Origin: Geobacter sp.
GTDB lineage: Bacteria > Desulfobacterota > Desulfuromonadia > Geobacterales > Geobacteraceae
DNA length: 64,000 nt
Direction: 5' to 3'
Assembly: GCA_016177775.1 (NCBI GenBank)
Contig: JACOUQ010000015.1
Span: forward strand, 186,001 to 250,000
Shown: positions 59,300 to 64,000 of the stretch, in pieces
Layout: each line of letters starts with the position of its first letter
Numbering within the stretch: position 1 is the stretch's first letter
Position numbers and translations under genes: made by a program
Notes under the pieces: generated by a model
Databases searched by the model: none
Seen by the model: the letters and a program-made list of their open reading frames with translations, nothing else
What the model was told of the DNA's origin: nothing

Positions 59300-59340
59300 A
59301 ACAAAGGAGGCTGAGGATTGGTTCCCCGGCCTCCTTTGTT
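59300..59340 (+). promoter_or_regulatory. Leader element E: long stem with the conserved GGAGGCTGAGGATT core
   Basis: AACAAAGGAGGC pairs perfectly over 12 bases with GCCTCCTTTGTT around a loop. The GGAGGCTGAGGATTGGTTCC core matches leaders C and D, but the first ACAA-loop hairpin is lost and there is no T-tract. Confidence 0.55.
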
Positions 59341-59395
59341 TCAGGGGGAAGGCTGTGACTCTACATTATTCGAAGATAAATATGGGAGGAAATGG

Positions 59396-60217
59396 ATGGT
59401 ACAACTGAATCTGGACAACAGGAGCCTGGCGCAAACCTACGATGTGCTGAGCGATAACCAGTTCGAAAACGGCATAAAACTCATCGAACTGCTCGATGTG
59501 AAGCCGGGAGACAGCGTGCTTGACATCGGCTGTGGCACCGGCAGGCTCGGGTTTCATGTCCTGGAGAAGATCGGCCCGACGGGCCGGTTCGTCGGCATCG
59601 ACCCGCTGCAGGAGCGGGTCCGGATAGCCAATGAGAAGAACCGCCATGCCAACGCCCTGTTCGGGACGGGAGTGGGGGAAGACCTGAGCTTCCTGGAGAG
59701 CAGCAGCGTCGATGTCGTCTACCTCAGCGCGGTGTTCCACTGGATCATCGACAAGGAGGCGGCTCTTCGGGACATTTTCCGCATTCTGAAGCCGGACGGC
59801 AGGGTCGGGATCACCACCGGAGCCAAGGAGTTGGCCCATGTCGCCTGCTTCCGCAAGGTTACCGACAGGGTATTGCAAAGGCCGCCGTACAATGGGGCCG
59901 TGAACCTCGATGATTACGCGACGGCCCGACATGGGGTGACCTCGACCCAGCTTGTGCAGCTTCTCCTGGGAGCGGGGTTCAGCGTGCAGAGCTTCGAAAT
60001 CCGGAAGAACACCCGCAAGTACCAGAGTGGCAGCGATATCGTCGATTTCCTGGAATCGAGCACCTTCGGCAATTACCTGAATCATGTACCGGAAAAGCTC
60101 CGGGGGCGGGCGCGGCGGGATATCGAGGCCGAGTTCGAGGCGACCCGCGGCCCGGACGGGATACCGTTCACCGGTTACACGGTCTTCGCGGTGGCGGAGA
60201 AGCTGCCGGAGAAGTGA
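59396..60217 (+). CDS. SAM-dependent methyltransferase (273 aa)
   Basis: Motif I SVLDIGCGTGRLGFHVL and VGIDPLQERVRIANE, then SVDVVYLSAVFHWIIDKEAALRDIFRILKPDGRVGI define a class I methyltransferase of the arsenite/UbiE-like group, with no extra Cys triad for arsenite. ATG 59396 follows GGGAGGA at five bases. It differs from the methyltransferase at 55880 in its C-terminal half. The acceptor is unknown; thiol methylation would fit the sulfur context but is a guess. Confidence 0.82.
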   Translation: MVQLNLDNRSLAQTYDVLSDNQFENGIKLIELLDVKPGDSVLDIGCGTGRLGFHVLEKIGPTGRFVGIDPLQERVRIANEKNRHANALFGTGVGEDLSFLESSSVDVVYLSAVFHWIIDKEAALRDIFRILKPDGRVGITTGAKELAHVACFRKVTDRVLQRPPYNGAVNLDDYATARHGVTSTQLVQLLLGAGFSVQSFEIRKNTRKYQSGSDIVDFLESSTFGNYLNHVPEKLRGRARRDIEAEFEATRGPDGIPFTGYTVFAVAEKLPEK

Positions 60218-60310
60218 TTTTTCCCCTGAGTACACCATTTACTCGCGCAAAGGCGCAAAGAAATTCAGAAGTGTGAAAATGTCCTGTGCCATTTTCTGAA
60301 AGGAGCAACC

Positions 60311-60601
60311 ATGCGGATTTCACTTGTCGGCGGGATAGACCGGCTGCAAAAGCACTACAGGCATGAGGCGGAAAAGGCCGGGGTCGACCTGCGGATATTC
60401 AACGGGGCCGAGACGAACATTCCCGACAGGATCAAGCAGACGGAAGCGTTGGTGATATTCACCAGCAAGGTATCCCACAAGGCCAGAAATCAGGTGATGG
60501 GCGTGGCGCTCTCGAAGGATATCCCGGTTTTCATGTGCCACAACTGCGGCGTCTGCGCGCTCAGGGACTGCCTCAAATGCGTCAAGGAGGGGATGTCCTG
60601 A
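60311..60601 (+). CDS. DUF2325-family Cys-rich protein (96 aa)
   Basis: MRISLVGGIDRLQKHYRHEA and AEKAGVDLRIFNG with LVIFTSKVSHKARNQVMGVA are the DUF2325 fold. The C-terminus CHNCGVCALRDCLKC has five Cys, likely binding metal or an iron-sulfur cluster. The family recurs near nitrogenase, molybdate and sulfur genes in anaerobes, without known activity. The start follows AAAGGAG. It is co-directional with the methyltransferase before it. Confidence 0.85.
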   Translation: MRISLVGGIDRLQKHYRHEAEKAGVDLRIFNGAETNIPDRIKQTEALVIFTSKVSHKARNQVMGVALSKDIPVFMCHNCGVCALRDCLKCVKEGMS

Positions 60602-60667
60602 GGATGACGGCCCCATCAACAAGCTCTGATCGTCTGTTTTGAATGAAACAGAACAAACGCACTGTGC

Positions 60668-60723
60668 GGCTGACCAGACAAACCGGCGGCCACGGAGCAG
60701 GTCTTCGGGCCGCCTCTTTTTTT
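60668..60723 (+). promoter_or_regulatory. Leader RNA F: variant of the conserved hairpin with terminator
   Basis: GGCTGA is followed by CCAG-ACAAA-CCGG (one mismatch), which overlaps the stem GGCGGCC/GGCCGCC (60685-60714) and seven T residues. It is placed 167 bases before the MFS gene. Confidence 0.68.
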
Positions 60724-60889
60724 GGGACTTGCGGCATGCGGAGGCAATTCCCGCAGCGGTTTCAAGACTGTCCTTTACATGGCGAGGGATGCTGCCGTAT
60801 AAAAGTAGTATGGAGAAAGAGAAAGACACAAGGGGCATTCTTGCCGGGAAATTCCGGGACGGGATGCCTTTGTCCGATCGAGGCCCACG

Positions 60890-62065
60890 ATGATAAGCAA
60901 CGAACAACGCCCCATGTTCCGCTTCCTGGCGGTCATGACCGCCGCCTCCATGGTGGGGCTCCAGGGGTACGCCATCCTCTTCAACAACTTCGCCGTGGAG
61001 ACGGTCCACCTGGAAGGGCGGCATGTGGGAATCATCCAGTCGGTCCGCGAGGTGCCGGGGTTCCTGGCGCTGCTGGCGGTCTACGTCATGATGGTTGTGC
61101 GCGAGCACCGCCTCTCTGCCCTCTCCATCGCCCTCCTCGGGTTCGGCGTCTCCCTCACCGGGATGTTCCCCTCCTATCTCGGGGTAGCCATGACCACGCT
61201 CGTCATGAGCTTCGGCTTCCACTACTACGAGACCACCAATCAGTCCCTCACCCTCCAGTACTTCTCCACCCACCTCTCGCCGCTGGTCATGGGGAAGCTC
61301 AGGAGCCTAGCCGCCGTCACCAGCATCGCCTCGGCCGCCGTCATCTGGCTCCTCGGCTGGTTCCTCGACTACCGGGGGATATTCCTCGTGATCGGCTGCA
61401 TCGTCTTCCTCATCGGCCTCTGGGGATTGTTCCAGGACCCGACCCACGACGGCGTCCCTACCCAGCGACTCAGAATGATAGTCCGGCGCCGCTACTGGCT
61501 CTACTATGTCCTCACCTTCCTCTCCGGCGCCAGGCGGCAGATATTCATGGTCTTCTCCATGTTTCTTCTGGTGAAGGTCTTCCACTTCTCCATGCAGGAG
61601 ATGACCATCCTCTTCATCGTCAACAACGGCATCAACTGGTTCCTCAACCCCCTCATCGGCCGGGCCATCAACTTCTTCGGCGAGCGGGCGCTCTGCACAG
61701 TGGAGTACGCCGGGGTGATCCTCGTCTTCCTCACCTATGCCTTCACCACCTCCAAGGGGGTGGCTGCGGCGATGTACATCCTCGACTACATCCTCTTCAA
61801 CTTCGCCGTGGCGATCCGCACCTACTTCCAGAAGGTGGCCGACCCGCAGGACATCGCCCCCAGCAGCGCCGTCGGCTTCACCGTCAACCACATCGCCGCC
61901 GTCTTCCTTCCCGCCCTCGGGGGGTACCTCTGGATGATCGACTACCGGATACCATTTTTCGTCGGAGCGGCGCTCGGAGCGGTCTCCCTCGCCTTCGCCC
62001 AGTGCATCCGCCTGCCGGGGGAGGAAACCCCGATGCCGGCTACCGTCACGGTGGAGGCGGAGTAG
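60890..62065 (+). CDS. Major facilitator superfamily transporter (391 aa)
   Basis: This protein has twelve hydrophobic segments, with a cytoplasmic loop DPTHDGVPTQRLRMIVRRRYW between the halves. FHYYETTNQSLTLQYF and GIIQSVREVPGFLALLAVY are distinctive segments, but I cannot name the substrate. It is the last gene under the leader motif and could export a product or import an organosulfur compound. The terminator at 62095 ends the locus. Confidence 0.85.
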   Translation: MISNEQRPMFRFLAVMTAASMVGLQGYAILFNNFAVETVHLEGRHVGIIQSVREVPGFLALLAVYVMMVVREHRLSALSIALLGFGVSLTGMFPSYLGVAMTTLVMSFGFHYYETTNQSLTLQYFSTHLSPLVMGKLRSLAAVTSIASAAVIWLLGWFLDYRGIFLVIGCIVFLIGLWGLFQDPTHDGVPTQRLRMIVRRRYWLYYVLTFLSGARRQIFMVFSMFLLVKVFHFSMQEMTILFIVNNGINWFLNPLIGRAINFFGERALCTVEYAGVILVFLTYAFTTSKGVAAAMYILDYILFNFAVAIRTYFQKVADPQDIAPSSAVGFTVNHIAAVFLPALGGYLWMIDYRIPFFVGAALGAVSLAFAQCIRLPGEETPMPATVTVEAE

Positions 62066-62094
62066 GGGAAGCGATCTTCAAGCGAACAACGTCA

Positions 62095-62131
62095 AAGGGT
62101 CGTCTACATTTCAAACTGTAGACGACCCTTC
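62095..62131. terminator. Bidirectional terminator at the end of the locus
   Basis: AAGGGTCGTCTACA pairs perfectly with TGTAGACGACCCTT between two convergent genes. Confidence 0.85.
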
Positions 62132-62168
62132 TTCATTCAGACGTCCCCGCTGCTTTGTTCAGGGGGGA

Positions 62169-63128
62169 TCAAGGGACCAGGGAAATGGAATCGCTTCCCT
62201 TGATGGGAGTGGAGTCGAAAAGATTCCCGACCAGGGTAGCCGTGGTGGTCCCCGCCGCGATCTCGTCGGTATCCTTGATCTGGACTACCAGGTCCTCGAT
62301 GCCGTCGCTGTTCACGTCGTCATAGTGCGCCAGGAGTTTTCCCGCGGAGTTCGCCTTCACCGGCATGTTCTCCAGTAAAAGCGTTTTCGGGTTAACCTTC
62401 CGCACGTTGAAGTCGGATGATCCCAGGATCGCCACCGGTATCGCCCCTTTTCCGTTGGCGTTCACACTGTTGGGAACTTCCCCGGGCTTGATGTCTATGG
62501 CTACTTCCAGGACTTCTTCGCGAATAACGGCCTCGATCCCGGTGGAATCGCCCCAGTAGGCACCGTTACCGAACCCTACGGTGAAATCGATCGTCTCTCC
62601 CGCCTTCACCTGCTCGACCAGAGAGAAGGAAGTGGGGATTCTGTAGCTGTTGATGGCATCGGAGAATATCTCGGTGGCGCCATGAAGAATTGCGACGTCG
62701 GTGGTGGTCGGAAAGGCGAAGTCGTTGCCGGTGAACAACCCTTCGATCCGGTACCTTCCAGTGGCTGGCGCGGTCCAGCGGATCACGCTGTTTTCACCAC
62801 GGGGTCCGGGATGGAAGTTGACTGTCCCGGCAGGGACGTTAACGGTCGGGTGATGGATCTCCGTGACTGCGTAGGCGATATGATAGAGGGCACCCTCGAA
62901 ATTCGGCGCTTGCCAAGCCTTCATGGTGCCCCCGTACCAGTAGCCCTCGAAGGTCTGGGTGTCCGGGATGAAGTCGGAGCCCCGGCTTGCGGACCAACCG
63001 TAACTCCAGGCGCCGTTAGGGTTGCGATCAATCGAGAAATCCTTTGCCAGATCGAACGTTGCCGCAGTGGCAATGCCGCAGGACAGGCAGAGTAGTGTCA
63101 TTGCCGCAAAAATCAGATGTTTCCGCAT
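62169..63128 (-). CDS. Secreted protein with Ca-binding-like repeat end (319 aa)
   Basis: The signal peptide is MRKHLIFAAMTLLCLSCGIATA. Residues ~25-190 form a beta-sandwich-like domain (VIRWTAPATGRYRIEGLFTGNDFAFPTTTDVAIL). The C-terminal ~110 residues (IDIKPGEVPNSVNANGKGAI PVAILG, then HYDDVNSDGIEDLVVQI) contain an EF-hand-like DVNSDGIEDL loop seen in many secreted proteins of this kind. The start follows GGAGG. It has no clear link with the nitrogenase-like locus. The 63129-63526 region upstream is AT-rich, holds its promoter region and shows no gene. Confidence 0.83.
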   Translation of the reverse strand: MRKHLIFAAMTLLCLSCGIATAATFDLAKDFSIDRNPNGAWSYGWSASRGSDFIPDTQTFEGYWYGGTMKAWQAPNFEGALYHIAYAVTEIHHPTVNVPAGTVNFHPGPRGENSVIRWTAPATGRYRIEGLFTGNDFAFPTTTDVAILHGATEIFSDAINSYRIPTSFSLVEQVKAGETIDFTVGFGNGAYWGDSTGIEAVIREEVLEVAIDIKPGEVPNSVNANGKGAIPVAILGSSDFNVRKVNPKTLLLENMPVKANSAGKLLAHYDDVNSDGIEDLVVQIKDTDEIAAGTTTATLVGNLFDSTPIKGSDSISLVP

Positions 63129-63526
63129 AATTGAACCCTCCTGAATTTGATGAAATAAAACCTATTTGTCACGTAACACATCTCAAGTGCAAGCAGTTGG
63201 CGTGCAACCATCTTGCAACCTTTAAAAACCTCCCTTCATAATAGTTGCCTCCCAGTTCATTTGACTATTATTAGCATAAGATGTTTAAGAATATGAATTT
63301 AGGCCCGCCTAATATTGCAAACCCCTATCAAATCTGTCAACAAAAAATTACGTCATAAGTAGGGGGCTATTCAATGCCGACAGACTTATCTGTTCGTTGC
63401 TATCTGAAAAATCGTTGACGAGGGGCGTTGGGAGGAGTAGTTAAGGATTGTTCACGTGCATTTCATGCAGCCGGACCTGTGTTGTGGATTTGCATTTATC
63501 GCGTAGAGGGTAGTGAAGGAGGGGAG

Positions 63527-63793
63527 ATGGCGGCTAACCTGAAAGAGTTGGCGCAACGATACAAGGCCGACCCCGAGTCGGTCTACAACACATGGTTCAT
63601 CGACAACGAGACACGGATGAAGGCGTTTCGCTCTATCCGGCGCGGGGTCATCGATGTCGTCGAGTCGATAAAGCGTGGCTCATTTCCCAACGACTTCAAG
63701 GGTTCGCCGCTGGAGTTCGTACTTACCTGCATCACGAAGGGAACAGCCGGGTCAGGCCTGCATAGTTGCAATACGACCTCCTACTACTCTTGA
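63527..63793 (+). CDS. Small hypothetical protein (88 aa)
   Basis: ATG 63527 follows AAGGAGGGGAG; the longer frame upstream is unlikely. The product reads MAANLKELAQRYKADPESVY, then a basic segment (MKAFRSIRRGVIDVVESIKRG) and an abrupt Ser/Thr-rich end. The end may be truncated from a larger protein. No family recognised. Confidence 0.5.
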   Translation: MAANLKELAQRYKADPESVYNTWFIDNETRMKAFRSIRRGVIDVVESIKRGSFPNDFKGSPLEFVLTCITKGTAGSGLHSCNTTSYYS

Positions 63794-63854
63794 TTTGTCA
63801 TCAATCATGCAATATTACATTGCAATTTTGCAGTTCAGATGATAGAAATCCTCT

Positions 63855-64000
63855 ATGGACTCTATCAGACGCTCCATCCTCGACATCATTGCAGCCCGCC
63901 TGAAGCATGAGCTGGTAGTGGTGCTGACCGGTGCACGCCAGACAGGCAAGACGACCCTCTGTGAGGTCTTGCTGCCGGAACTCCTGCATCTTCCCTTTAC
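63855..64000 (+). CDS. AAA-type ATPase, DUF4143-associated type (partial, runs off the window)
   Basis: ATG 63855 gives SIRRSILDIIAARLKHELVV then VVLTGARQTGKTTLCEVLLP with Walker A GARQTGKTT. This start is typical of the AAA-14/DUF4143 ATPases common in accessory regions. Only the first 48 residues are present. No upstream ribosome site is strong. Confidence 0.75.
   Translation, partial: MDSIRRSILDIIAARLKHELVVVLTGARQTGKTTLCEVLLPELLHLPF

Noticed and set aside
60643-62121. 492-codon plus-strand frame across the MFS gene
   Set aside because: It is the +1 shadow of the twelve-segment transporter, with Arg/Pro/His-rich composition.

Overview
The window is high-GC DNA with dense co-directional operons, a cyclic-dinucleotide (GEMM-I) riboswitch, a TolQ/ExbD/AgmX gene set and many short intergenic palindromes. 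This gene content fits a member of the Geobacterales (Geobacter/Geotalea-like, Desulfobacterota). I assign the lineage from gene content only.

Bases 1-24700 hold an envelope locus. It starts with tandem GEMM-I riboswitches, each followed by its own terminator, then a 54-aa ORF and an unidentified leader that ends in an intrinsic terminator. The genes that follow encode a giant secreted DUF11-repeat protein (2851 aa), a 1706-aa outer-membrane protein with three OmpA-like domains, periplasmic and lipoprotein TPR proteins, a TolQ/ExbB-like channel, two ExbD/TolR-like proteins and an AgmX/TonB-like transducer. Together they look like a proton-motive-force-driven machine spanning the envelope and serving a large surface protein.

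Bases 24800-30600 hold ordinary chromosomal genes: DUF4160/DUF2442, greB, a spermidine-synthase-fold protein, rhomboid, DUF3820, VF530, a CvfB-like protein and an RbgA/YlqF-type GTPase. A tRNA-Met lies at 30749. Bases 31000-33000 are a graveyard of broken genes: an IS4-type transposase tail, a truncated DUF1016 nuclease and fragments.

Bases 33000-62100 hold the main discovery, a co-directional locus around a nitrogenase-like enzyme. It encodes NifB-like, NifH-like, NifD-like, NifK-like and NifX-like proteins, with no NifE/NifN or homocitrate synthase in view. The nif-like genes are interleaved with two taurine/alkanesulfonate-type ABC importers, which together have five permease genes. Also present are a MetK, two further radical-SAM proteins (one with a B12-binding domain), a YezD/DUF2292 protein, an FMN split-barrel protein, a frameshifted iron-sulfur flavoprotein, a MOT1-type molybdate/sulfate transporter, an MtaA-like methyltransferase, a sulfatase, two SAM methyltransferases, DUF2325 and an MFS transporter. 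Six leaders carry the same small RNA signature, a GCTGACCAG-ACAA-CTGG-type hairpin abutting a terminator and/or its conserved terminator stem. Three of them follow promoters that carry a TCTATY-N5-RATAGA palindrome. This points to a dedicated sulfur-acquisition regulon in which a nitrogenase-like reductase may split carbon-sulfur bonds of imported organosulfur compounds, comparable with methylthio-alkane reductase. The function and substrate are inferred. The homologies are seen directly in the sequence.

The right edge has a secreted protein on the minus strand, a small unknown gene and the start of an AAA-type ATPase that runs off the window.
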